Below, piece by piece: positions 1 to 6,531 of a stretch of DNA of 10,108 nucleotides. Each line of letters opens with the position of its first letter. Within the stretch, counting starts at the first letter, position 1. The translations under genes were made by a program, and so were the position numbers. The notes beneath the pieces are model-generated. The model saw only the letters and a list, made by a program, of their open reading frames with translations. It was not told the DNA's origin and did no database searches. This DNA is from UBA9676 sp036522155 (lineage in GTDB: Bacteria > Actinomycetota > Actinomycetes > Streptosporangiales > Streptosporangiaceae): assembly GCA_036522155.1 (NCBI GenBank), contig DATDGI010000358.1, forward strand, positions 1-10,108, written 5' to 3'.

Positions 1-383
1 CCACGCTGCTGGCCACGCCGGTGCCCAGGCCGCTGCGGGAGGTGCGGGGACGCCTGGCCGACCTGCTGGCGCGCGCCGACGGTGACCTGGCCGGCCTGTC
101 CGGTGCCTGGGTGAAGGCCGTGCTGACCGACCAGGCCAGGCCGGCCGCGCCGCTGGAGCGGTTGCGGGAGAAGTGGCCGCACACCATCGCGCTGGACTTT
201 GACCCCGAGGGCGGGCTGACCGGGCCGGACGCCGACCTGGCCCGGCTGGCCGAGGCGTCCGACCCGGCCGAGATCTGCGGGATGTTCGTGGAGTACGTGG
301 CGGGCGCGCCGCCGGACGAGGCGCAACGGGCGGTGCTTGACCAGGCGGTGGCGGCGGCCCGGCAGGCGGAGGTGGCCGCCTGA
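1..383 (+). CDS. sbcD: Exonuclease SbcCD subunit D, C-terminal end (5' truncated by window)
   Basis: This is the last ~126 codons of a gene that begins before the window; the frame is open from base 3 with no stop, and the TGA is at 381-383. SbcD is the Mre11-type metallophosphoesterase subunit of the SbcCD complex, a cytosolic nuclease that opens hairpins and trims blocked DNA ends. The catalytic metal-binding motifs lie upstream and cannot be checked. What is visible fits the C-terminal capping region and tail of actinobacterial SbcD: a 'PLERLREKWPHTIALDF' stretch followed by an acidic helical tail with 'DPAEICGMFVEYV'. The strongest evidence is context: the stop overlaps the ATG of sbcC by one base (TGATG, 381-385), the usual arrangement of this operon, implying translational coupling. 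The ATG at 21 is an internal methionine, not the start. Confidence 0.88.
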   Translation, partial: TLLATPVPRPLREVRGRLADLLARADGDLAGLSGAWVKAVLTDQARPAAPLERLREKWPHTIALDFDPEGGLTGPDADLARLAEASDPAEICGMFVEYVAGAPPDEAQRAVLDQAVAAARQAEVAA

Positions 384-3300
384 TGCGGCTGCACACGCTG
401 GAATTGCAGGCGTTCGGCCCGTACGCGGCGCCGCAGCGGGTCGACTTCGACCGGCTGGCCGGCAGCGGGCTGTTCCTGCTGGAAGGCCCGACCGGCGCGG
501 GCAAGAGCACGGTCCTGGACGCGGTCACCTACGCGCTCTACGGCGGGCTGGCGGGGGAGGAGGCCGCGCCCGACCGGCTGCGGTCCCATTTCGCCGGGCC
601 CGCCGACGAGCCGTCGGTGACGCTGGAGTTCTCGCTGGCGGGAACCCGGTACCGGATCCGGCGGGTGCCCGAGCACAAGCGGCCGAAGAAGCGGGGCGAG
701 GGATTGACCCTCGTGGCGGCCCAGGTGCACCTGGCCCGGCAGCAGGCCGGCGCCTGGTCCAGCCTGACCTCGAACAAGGCCGAGGCGGGCGAGCTGATCA
801 CCGAGCTTGTCGGGCTCAACCGGGAGCAGTTCACCCAGGTCATGCTGCTGCCGCAGGGCGAGTTCGCGCGGTTCCTGCGGGCCGGCGACGACGACCGGCG
901 GGAACTGCTGACCAAGCTGTTCGGCACCCAGCTGTATGACCGGATCACGTCCGAGCTGGAGCGGCGGCGGACCGAGGCGGGCCGGGAGCGTGAGCAGGCC
1001 GGGCAGCGGGTGGCCGACGCGGTGTCGGCGGCCGGTGAGGCGGCCGGGCTGGACACCGCTGACCGGGCTGACCTGCTCGCGCTGCCGGCCGCCGAGCGGG
1101 CCACCCGGCTGAAGGAGATCAGCGAGGAGCTGGCCACCCGGACGGCGGTCACCGCGGACGGGCTGGCGGTCGCCGGTGCGGCCCTGCGGTCGGCGGTGAC
1201 CGCTGACGAGCAGGCCAGGGCAACGGCGGAGCGGATGGGCCGGCTGGTCGCGGCGGTCGCCGCCCACCGGGACCACGAAGCCGGCCGGGACGATCACGAG
1301 CAGCGCCTGGCCGGGCTGGCCGCCGCCCGCCGGGCCGAGCCGGTGCGCCCGCTGCTGGCGGGCCTGGCCGATGCGGACGCCGGTGTGACGGCGGCCACGG
1401 CCGAGGTCGCGGACGCCCGGGCCGGCCTGGCTGGCCTGACCGGGCCGGCCGCGCTGGCCGCCGCGTGCCCGCTGGACGGCGTGGCCGCGCTGACCGAACT
1501 CACCGCGCCGGGGACCGGGGGCAGGGCGGCGGTGACGGCCTGGGCCGAGGCGGCGGACCGGGTGGCGGCGGGCTTGCAGCACCTGGCCGACCAGGAGGCG
1601 GGCGTGGCCGGGCTGGCCGGGGTGCTGGCCGGACTGGAACAGGCCGCCGAGACGGCCGCGGGCCGCGTGGCCGCGCTGGAAGAGGCGCGCAGCGACCTGC
1701 CCGCCCGGATCACCCAGCTCGACGGGGAATGCCAGCAGGCCCGGTTGGCCGCAGCCGGTCTGGGCGCACTCGCCGCCCAGCGGGAGGCGCTTCTGGAGCA
1801 GCGCGACGCCGCCAGCCAGGCCGCCGAACTGGAGCCGCAGCTGGCGGCGGCCTGGGCGGCCCTCCAGCAGGCGATCGACACCCACCAGGCCAGAGTGGAC
1901 GAGCACCAGGCTCTGCTGGATACCCGGCTGAGCGAGATGGCCGCCGAACTGGCCGCCCAGATCGCCGAGGGCGGCCCCTGCCCGGTCTGCGGATCGACCG
2001 AGCACCCCGCACCGGCCTGCGCGTCCACCGGGCCGGTGTCGGCCGACGACGTGGCCGGGGCCGCTGCCCGCCGGGACGAGGCCGAAGAGGTGCGGGCCGG
2101 TCTCGACGCCGAGCACACCGGCCTGGCGCAGCAGGTGGCCGTCTGCACCGCGCAGGCGGGGGGCCGCTCCGCCGGCGAACTGGCCGCCGAGGCCGAGGCG
2201 CTGAAGGCCCAGATCGCCGCGGCCGAGCGGGCCGCCGACGAGGAGGCCACGCTGGCCGACGAGCTGGCCGCCGCCCGGGGTCAGCAGGAGACCAGTGCCG
2301 CCGACCTGCGCGACGCGGAGAAGGAAGCCAACCGGATGGCAGCGCAGGCGCACGTCGCCGGTGACCACCTGGCAGCGCTGCGGGCTGACCTGGCCGCCGC
2401 GGCCGGGGAGGCCGGGTCGGTCGCCGCGCGGCAGCAGGGGCTGCGGGATGCGGCGGCGGCCGGCCGGGAACTGGCCCGCGCGCTTGACGGGCTGGCCGCC
2501 GCCCTGGCCACGCAGGTAACCGCCCGCCAGCGGGCCGAACGCGAGGCGGCCAGCCAGGGCTTCGGCTCCCTCACGGCGGCGCAGGCGGCGGTGCTGGCGC
2601 CCGGCGCCCAGGCCGCGCTCGCGGACGAGGTCGAGTCGTGGGCCAGCACGCTGGCCGCGCTGGCGGCGGCGGTCGCCGCCAGCGACCTGGCCGGACTCGA
2701 CCCCGGCCAGGCGGCGCAGGTGGGCGAGGCCGCGGCCGCCGCGGCGCGGGCGCTGGCCCAGGCGCAGCAGGCCGAGCAGGAGGTACGGCAGGCGCACACC
2801 GAAGCGGCCGGCCGGGCGGACCGGCTGCGGGACCGGCTCGCGGAGGTCACCGCGGCCGAGGAGTCGCTGGACCGGCTCGTCACCGCCACCGAGCCGGTCA
2901 TCTGGCTGACCGGGCTGGCCAAGGGCACCGACGGGCACAAGCGGGTGAGCCTGACCACCTACGTGCTGCGGCACTGGTTCGCCCAGGTCGTCGCCGCGGC
3001 CAACGTGCGGCTGGCCACCATGTCGGCGGGCCGCTACGAGCTGAAGCGCACCGACGAGGGCAGTACCAAGCGCGAGCGCAGCGGGCTCACCCTGGCGGTG
3101 ACCGACCGCTACACCGGCGAGGACCGCAGCCCGGCGTCGCTGTCGGGCGGGGAAACCTTCTACACCTCGCTGGCGCTGGCGCTCGGCCTGGCGGACGTGG
3201 TCCGGGCCGACGCCGGCGGGGTGGACCTGGACACGCTGTTCATCGACGAGGGGTTCGGCTCACTGGACGCCGACACCCTGGACCAGGTCATGGCGGTCAT

Positions 3301-3433
3301 CGACGACCTGCGTGATCGTGGCCGGGTGGTCGGCATCGTCAGCCACGTGGCCGAGCTCAAGGACCGGGTGCCCGAACGCCTGGAAGTCCGCCGCCTCCCC
3401 GACGGCTCCTCGGCGGTGCGGATCGTCGCCTAG
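383..3433 (+). CDS. sbcC: Exonuclease SbcCD subunit C (Rad50-like SMC-family ATPase)
   Basis: This 1016-aa protein is the ATPase and DNA-tethering subunit of the SbcCD nuclease. ATP-driven closure of its heads controls access of DNA ends to the SbcD nuclease. Motifs run in the Rad50/SbcC order: Walker A GPTGAGKST at residues 35-43; two very Ala/Glu/Gln/Arg-rich coiled-coil arms (~190-520 and ~550-860); a zinc hook CPVC at 533-536, almost exactly mid-protein, where two molecules would join through zinc; the ABC signature LSGGE at 920-924; Walker B LFIDE at 952-956; D-loop SLD at 960-962; and the switch histidine H988 in VSHVAELK. Length is normal for the family and no key residue is missing. 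The start ATG at 383 overlaps the sbcD stop by one base and has GGAGG at 368-372, so the pair should be co-transcribed and translationally coupled. The high Ala content produces long spurious open frames on both strands. Confidence 0.97.
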   Translation: MRLHTLELQAFGPYAAPQRVDFDRLAGSGLFLLEGPTGAGKSTVLDAVTYALYGGLAGEEAAPDRLRSHFAGPADEPSVTLEFSLAGTRYRIRRVPEHKRPKKRGEGLTLVAAQVHLARQQAGAWSSLTSNKAEAGELITELVGLNREQFTQVMLLPQGEFARFLRAGDDDRRELLTKLFGTQLYDRITSELERRRTEAGREREQAGQRVADAVSAAGEAAGLDTADRADLLALPAAERATRLKEISEELATRTAVTADGLAVAGAALRSAVTADEQARATAERMGRLVAAVAAHRDHEAGRDDHEQRLAGLAAARRAEPVRPLLAGLADADAGVTAATAEVADARAGLAGLTGPAALAAACPLDGVAALTELTAPGTGGRAAVTAWAEAADRVAAGLQHLADQEAGVAGLAGVLAGLEQAAETAAGRVAALEEARSDLPARITQLDGECQQARLAAAGLGALAAQREALLEQRDAASQAAELEPQLAAAWAALQQAIDTHQARVDEHQALLDTRLSEMAAELAAQIAEGGPCPVCGSTEHPAPACASTGPVSADDVAGAAARRDEAEEVRAGLDAEHTGLAQQVAVCTAQAGGRSAGELAAEAEALKAQIAAAERAADEEATLADELAAARGQQETSAADLRDAEKEANRMAAQAHVAGDHLAALRADLAAAAGEAGSVAARQQGLRDAAAAGRELARALDGLAAALATQVTARQRAEREAASQGFGSLTAAQAAVLAPGAQAALADEVESWASTLAALAAAVAASDLAGLDPGQAAQVGEAAAAAARALAQAQQAEQEVRQAHTEAAGRADRLRDRLAEVTAAEESLDRLVTATEPVIWLTGLAKGTDGHKRVSLTTYVLRHWFAQVVAAANVRLATMSAGRYELKRTDEGSTKRERSGLTLAVTDRYTGEDRSPASLSGGETFYTSLALALGLADVVRADAGGVDLDTLFIDEGFGSLDADTLDQVMAVIDDLRDRGRVVGIVSHVAELKDRVPERLEVRRLPDGSSAVRIVA

Positions 3434-3439
3434 CGCTGT

Positions 3440-3458
3440 AGCGGGCCGGCGACCCGCT
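3440..3458 (+). terminator. Possible stem-loop after sbcC
   Basis: A perfect 6-bp inverted repeat, AGCGGG (3440-3445) and CCCGCT (3453-3458), with a 7-base loop, lies six bases after the sbcC stop. A second GC dyad (CCCGG/CCGGG) follows at about 3463-3475. Neither has a T-run, so this would be a tail-less actinobacterial-type terminator at best. Confidence 0.35.
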
Positions 3459-3477
3459 GTTACCCGGGGCCCGGGCA

Positions 3478-3516
3478 GGTGGCGTGGCCTGGCCCTAAGC
3501 TGGGTACCACGCCACC
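3478..3516 (+). promoter_or_regulatory. Perfect 10-bp inverted repeat enclosing a -10-like hexamer
   Basis: GGTGGCGTGG (3478-3487) is exactly reverse-complementary to CCACGCCACC (3507-3516), with 19 bases between. The spacer holds TAAGCT (3495-3500), which fits the actinobacterial -10 pattern TANNNT, within CTAAGCTGGG. The right arm abuts the purine-rich Shine-Dalgarno stretch (3517-3526) of the gene starting at 3529. It could be an operator around a promoter, an RNA hairpin next to the ribosome-binding site, or part of the sbcC terminator; sequence alone does not choose. No convincing -35 is visible. Confidence 0.45.
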
Positions 3517-3528
3517 GGGGGGAGGGCT

Positions 3529-3999
3529 GTGAAGGGGAATCTTGCTATCGGCATCGCCGCCGTCGTGCTCGCGGCGGGTGCCGCCCTGGGCGTGGCCGCG
3601 CTCAGGACCGTAGGGGCGTCGCCGGCCGCGCTGTCGGCGCTGCCGGTCGCCTACAACGGCGTGAACGGCTGGACCGCGGGCCGGGCCCGGCCGTCGGTCA
3701 TCTACATCGGGCAGTCCGACGTTTTCGTGCGCACCCCGGACTGGGGCCGCTGGTCCGGCACCTCCGCGCAGACCAAGGGGGAGCTGTGGGTGAACACCTG
3801 CTCACCCAGCTGCGCGGCCGGGCACTACCGGACCTACAGCGCGGTGGTCAGTTTCTGGCGGGTGGCCGTCCACGGCGGCGCCCGGTACTTCTCCCGGCTG
3901 CGCCTGGTGTACCGGCACGGCACGAACCGCGACTACGCGTACCGCTGGGGGGCCCTGCCCGGCGCGACCCTCCCGGGCTGGAACGGCGGCCCCGGCTGA
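3529..3999 (+). CDS. Small exported protein of unknown function with a CxxxC motif
   Basis: This 156-aa protein has no assigned function. A short positive N-end (MKGN) is followed by a hydrophobic stretch at ~5-25, which is a signal peptide (possible cleavage near residues 30-33) or a membrane anchor. The rest (~43-156) is rich in Trp, Tyr, Gly and Arg, looks like a compact beta-rich extracellular domain, and has only two cysteines, C91 and C95, in CSPSCAAGHY, which could form a disulphide. The pattern 'IYIGQ ... W..W ... GELWVNTC.P.CA.G.Y ... YFSRLRLVYR' is, from memory, that of a widespread hypothetical secreted family in actinomycetes. The GTG start is chosen because it gives the complete hydrophobic N-terminus; the Shine-Dalgarno (GGAGGG, 3521-3526) is unusually close, 2 bases from the GTG. 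The gene stands alone, 95 bp after sbcC and convergent with the histidine kinase gene. Confidence 0.82.
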   Translation: MKGNLAIGIAAVVLAAGAALGVAALRTVGASPAALSALPVAYNGVNGWTAGRARPSVIYIGQSDVFVRTPDWGRWSGTSAQTKGELWVNTCSPSCAAGHYRTYSAVVSFWRVAVHGGARYFSRLRLVYRHGTNRDYAYRWGALPGATLPGWNGGPG

Positions 4000-4015
4000 G
4001 CCAGGCTCAGGCCGG
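3992..4015. terminator. Stem-loop between convergent genes
   Basis: CTGAGC (3996-4001) pairs with GCTCAG (4005-4010) around a CAG loop, and CCGG (3992-3995) with CCGG (4012-4015) extends it to a ten-base-pair stem with one bulged G. It covers the stop codon of the small exported protein gene and lies 24 bp from the end of the kinase gene, so it could serve either direction. There is no T-run. Confidence 0.4.
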
Positions 4016-4038
4016 CTTACCCTGTCTGACCCGGAAGT

Positions 4039-5253
4039 TCAGCTAGCCGCGGTGGCGCGCGGCCGGCCGGGCGGCTGGCCGGCCGTGATCCCGGCCGGGC
4101 TGAGCGGCAGGATCATCTCGAAGGTCGAGCCCTGCCCGAGCTTGCTGTCCACCCGGACCGTGCCATGGTGCGCCTCCGCGATCGCCTGCACGATCGCCAG
4201 CCCCAGCCCGAACCCGCCGGACTCCCGGCTCCGGTGCGGGGCGGCCCGGGCGAAACGGTCGAAGATCCGGTCCAGGTCCGCGGCCGGGATGCCCGGGCCG
4301 GAGTCGGCCACGGCCAGCACCACATTGCTGCCTTCCACCCGGGCGCTCACCTCGATCTGGTCGTCGCTGCCGGTGTGCGCGATCGCGTTCTCCAGCAGTG
4401 CGTCGAGCGCCAGCGCCAGCCGGTCGCGATCGCCGTAGACGGTCGCCTCGGCGACCGTGTTCAGCCCCCACCTGCGCGGGGTGTGGCTCCAGCGGTCGAA
4501 CGCCTCGATCACGACCGATTCGACCACCACCGGCGACAGCTGCAGGAAATCGGGGCCCCCGGCCGAGGCCAGCAGCAGCATCCGGGTGGACAGCCGCCGC
4601 AGCCGGTTCAGTTCGTCGGTGACCACCCGGGCGTCCTCGGCGACGATCGAACTGGTGACCGCGCGCTCGATCAGCTCCGCATGCCCGAGCGCCACGGTGA
4701 TCGGCGTGCCCAGTTCGTGCGAGGCGTCCTGCAGGAACTGGTGCTGTTCCCGCATGAGCCGCAGGTTCTCCTGCGAGACCCGCTGCACCTCCTCCATGGC
4801 CGCCAGCCGTTCCTCGGTCGCGGCCAGCCGCCGGCGGCCATGCCAGACCATAAGCAGGAACATCAGCGCGATGAGCGGGACTTCCGCCAGGTAGTCGGCG
4901 TCCTGCTGGCCCTTGATGACCTGCACGCCGATGATGCCGCCGGTGGCGATGGTAACCGTGGCCAGGGTCAGGATGGTGGGCTGCAGCCGCCACAACCGGA
5001 AGCCGTAGATCGCGGTCAGGCTGACCCAGATGGCCAGGAACGGGACGGTCTGCCAGGAGGGCAGCAGCCGCATGGCGGCGAGGTTAAGCCCGACGAACCC
5101 GACCCAGGCGATGTCCACCCAGGATGCGCGGCCCCACCGCAGCATCCGCCGGGGCCAGGCCGTGGGCTCGGGCGGCCGGGCGTGGCTGAGACCGGCCGGG
5201 GACGGCCCGGCCGTACCGGCTGGCCGGTGCCGGGCGAAGCGCTGGGTCAGCAT
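4039..5253 (-). CDS. Sensor histidine kinase, four TM segments, no adjacent response regulator
   Basis: This 404-aa membrane kinase autophosphorylates on a histidine and should pass the phosphate to a response regulator. From the chosen start: a basic Pro-rich cytosolic N-end (1-42); four hydrophobic segments at ~45-63, 69-86, 92-112 and 122-137; a charged helix (~141-172); the H-box with H179 in ASHELGTPIT; N-box N289 in LLENAIAHT; G1 box DSGPGIP from D317; F-box FDRFARA; and G2 box GFGLGLA at ~347-353. All catalytic parts are present. There is no large extracellular sensor and no obvious HAMP domain, so the signal is probably sensed in the membrane. The third residue after the histidine is Gly, where most kinases have Arg. 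The start is ATG 5251-5253, preceded by GGGGAGA at good spacing; the longer frame opens with TTG at 5322 and has no such site. No response regulator lies in the window, and the partner and signal are unknown. Confidence 0.93.
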   Translation of the reverse strand: MLTQRFARHRPAGTAGPSPAGLSHARPPEPTAWPRRMLRWGRASWVDIAWVGFVGLNLAAMRLLPSWQTVPFLAIWVSLTAIYGFRLWRLQPTILTLATVTIATGGIIGVQVIKGQQDADYLAEVPLIALMFLLMVWHGRRRLAATEERLAAMEEVQRVSQENLRLMREQHQFLQDASHELGTPITVALGHAELIERAVTSSIVAEDARVVTDELNRLRRLSTRMLLLASAGGPDFLQLSPVVVESVVIEAFDRWSHTPRRWGLNTVAEATVYGDRDRLALALDALLENAIAHTGSDDQIEVSARVEGSNVVLAVADSGPGIPAADLDRIFDRFARAAPHRSRESGGFGLGLAIVQAIAEAHHGTVRVDSKLGQGSTFEMILPLSPAGITAGQPPGRPRATAAS

Positions 5254-5337
5254 GATCTCTCCCCAACCCTGATGTCGGTGGCGCGGGGCGCTGCCGGCAG
5301 GCGATGTGCCTGGGCGGTCCAAGCCTGCCGCTCACGG

Positions 5338-5396
5338 TTGACCTGCGTCAATCGCAGGACTAACCGGACCTTCCGGTGCCCGGCCGGGGGCCGGGC
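5338..5396. promoter_or_regulatory. Three consecutive perfect inverted repeats in the intergenic region
   Basis: Between the divergent kinase gene and the small gene at ~5469 lie, almost end to end: CCTGCG-TCAAT-CGCAGG (5342-5358, overlapping a second dyad TTGAC-CTGC-GTCAA at 5338-5351), ACCGGA-CCT-TCCGGT (5363-5377) and an 8-bp-armed GC stem at 5378-5396 with a GGG loop. TTGACC at 5338 also looks like a -35 hexamer, but 17 bases on there is only TAACCG. They may be operators, or leader hairpins if transcription starts upstream. Confidence 0.4.
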
Positions 5397-5398
5397 GC

Positions 5399-5404
5399 TA
5401 GCCT
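5399..5404 (+). promoter_or_regulatory. Possible -10 element (TAGCCT)
   Basis: TAGCCT in the context CTAGCCTGGG fits the actinobacterial -10 pattern TANNNT, and closely resembles the hexamers in front of the genes at 3529 (CTAAGCTGGG) and 5943 (CTAGGCTGAG). No -35 is recognisable at the usual distance. If used, it gives a leader of roughly 65-70 bases before the small gene. Confidence 0.3.
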
Positions 5405-5468
5405 GGGCGCTGCATGGCCGTCCGTACCGCTCTGGCGGCCAGCCCCGGCGGGCGGTTTCCCGCGAGGA

Positions 5469-5762
5469 GTGACGACATGCCGTTTTTGCACGATCGTGGA
5501 ATTTGACTGGAGCGAGAGTCTCGACCGGGCGCGTTTCGAGGAACTGATCGCGAGCACGGGCGCTGACCAGGCACCCCCCGAGGGCTGCCTGACCCGGATC
5601 GTCGGCATCGATGACAAGGGCGCGCGGACGATTGAGGTCTGGCGTTCCCCCGCCGACGCCAGGGCGTTTGCCGAGAAGAGCGCCCCAGCGCTGGCCGGGG
5701 CACAGTTCCCGGCGCCGGCCCGGGCGGCGGCCTTCGAGACAACCGTCTATCAGGTGTCCTGA
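5469..5762 (+). CDS. Small conserved-looking cytosolic protein; probable start-proximal frameshift
   Basis: The open frame from GTG 5469 encodes 97 aa, with no signal peptide or membrane segment. It shows an N-terminal strand (TIVEFDW), a helix (RARFEELIAS), a middle strand (LTRIVGID), 'GARTIEVWRSPADARAFAEK' and a final strand (AAFETTVYQVS). Size and layout suggest a small alpha+beta barrel such as ABM/dimeric ferredoxin-like proteins; this is a guess from pattern and the function is unknown. The start is odd. GTG 5469 overlaps the only Shine-Dalgarno (GAGGAG, 5464-5469), so it is poorly placed. ATG 5477 is seven bases after that site and ideal, but leads to a stop after nine codons. Deleting one T from the T5 run at 5483-5487 would join ATG 5477 to the long frame, giving a 94-aa protein beginning MPFCTIVEFDW. 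GTG 5496 is a third possible start. The coding region is real; the start is uncertain. Confidence 0.68.
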   Translation: MTTCRFCTIVEFDWSESLDRARFEELIASTGADQAPPEGCLTRIVGIDDKGARTIEVWRSPADARAFAEKSAPALAGAQFPAPARAAAFETTVYQVS

Positions 5763-5792
5763 CGGGGTCTAGGCTGAGCCCCGGCGATCCGT

Positions 5793-5814
5793 CGGCCGGG
5801 AGTTTCCCCGGCCG
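5793..5814 (+). terminator. Stem-loop after the small gene
   Basis: CGGCCGGG (5793-5800) and CCCGGCCG (5807-5814) form a perfect 8-bp GC stem with a six-base loop (AGTTTC), 30 bp after the stop of the small gene. No T-run follows. It is well placed to end that transcript before the lipoprotein gene. Just upstream, TAGGCT at 5770-5775 (in CTAGGCTGAG) is a possible -10, but the hairpin would then lie inside the lipoprotein leader. Confidence 0.4.
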
Positions 5815-5942
5815 GCCCGCCCGCCTTGACCCGGGCCGTGACGATCCCGCAGCGACACGCCAGCCGGCCAGCCGCCCGCGTGCCCATGTGCTGGGCAGCT
5901 GAGCCATCGAGTCCGATTTGGTAACCGTGGTAGGGGTCCGTC

Positions 5943-6530
5943 ATGAGATTCACCCGGCATATGCCCGCAACCGCCGCCACCGTGGCGGCCGCCGCCGTGG
6001 CCGCGCTCGCCGCGGGATGCAGTTCCTCGTCCGCGCCCGCGAGCACCCCGGCCAGTTCGTCACCGCCGGCGGTGGCGGCCAGTTCCGCGACCGCTTCCCC
6101 GGCGCCGGCGTCGTCGGCACCGGCCTCGTCGGGGCCCAGTTCGTGCAGCGTCATCACCCAGGCCGAGGCCGCCGGGGCGCTGGGGCAGCCGGCGAAGCCA
6201 CCGATCCTGGGCAAGGCCACCGTGGAAGGCGGCGTCGCCTGCGTCTTCTACGGGCCGCTGGTTCCGCCCGGGACCAGCCCGGATATCGCCGTGGGCGACA
6301 GCGTGCGGGTGGTCCTGGTGACCGGGCCGAAGGCGAAGAAGTTCTTCGACAACTACCGGTCCAAGGTCCATGCCCAGGCCATCTCCGGGCTGGGGGACCA
6401 GGCCTTCTACGACGGGTACGCGTCGATCAGCGTGCTGAAGGGCGACGCGTACGTGCGGATCGCGGTGGGCATCCCCAACAACCTCGGCGTCGAGAAGACT
6501 CTCGCGGCGGACGCACTGCCCCGCATGTGA
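5943..6530 (+). CDS. Lipoprotein, DUF3558-like
   Basis: This 195-aa protein is exported and lipid-anchored. It has a positive N-end (RFTRH), a hydrophobic Ala/Val core at ~9-24 and a lipobox LAAGC at 22-26, so C26 would be lipidated and become residue 1 of the mature protein. Residues 27-67 are a low-complexity Ser/Pro/Ala linker, as expected for a tether through the cell wall. The folded domain starts at C68 (CSVITQAEAAGALGQP) and contains a second cysteine, C100 (VACVFYG), probably disulphide-bonded to C68, and later SGLGDQAFYD and LKGDAYVRIAV. This 'C..(I/L)T..EA...LG ... GLGD.A' pattern recalls DUF3558 and related actinobacterial lipoproteins; the function is unknown. The ATG at 5943 has AGGGG seven bases upstream. 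The preceding 180-bp gap holds a stem-loop and no clear promoter. The stop is one base from the convergent methyltransferase gene. Confidence 0.88.
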   Translation: MRFTRHMPATAATVAAAAVAALAAGCSSSSAPASTPASSSPPAVAASSATASPAPASSAPASSGPSSCSVITQAEAAGALGQPAKPPILGKATVEGGVACVFYGPLVPPGTSPDIAVGDSVRVVLVTGPKAKKFFDNYRSKVHAQAISGLGDQAFYDGYASISVLKGDAYVRIAVGIPNNLGVEKTLAADALPRM

Positions 6531-6531
6531 G

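Noticed and set aside
538..2958. Several 200-320-codon minus-strand open frames opposite sbcC.
   Set aside because: They are Ala/Ser-rich mirror images of the Ala-rich coiled-coil codons; SbcC explains the region fully.
5254..5322. A longer start (TTG at 5322) for the histidine kinase.
   Set aside because: ATG 5253 has GGGGAGA at proper spacing, while the upstream TTG lacks one and the extra 23 residues add no recognisable feature.
4165..5472. A 435-codon open frame on the plus strand opposite the histidine kinase.
   Set aside because: It is low-complexity Arg/Gly/Gln/Asp-rich sequence antisense to a gene with every kinase motif intact, with no ribosome-binding site or family resemblance.
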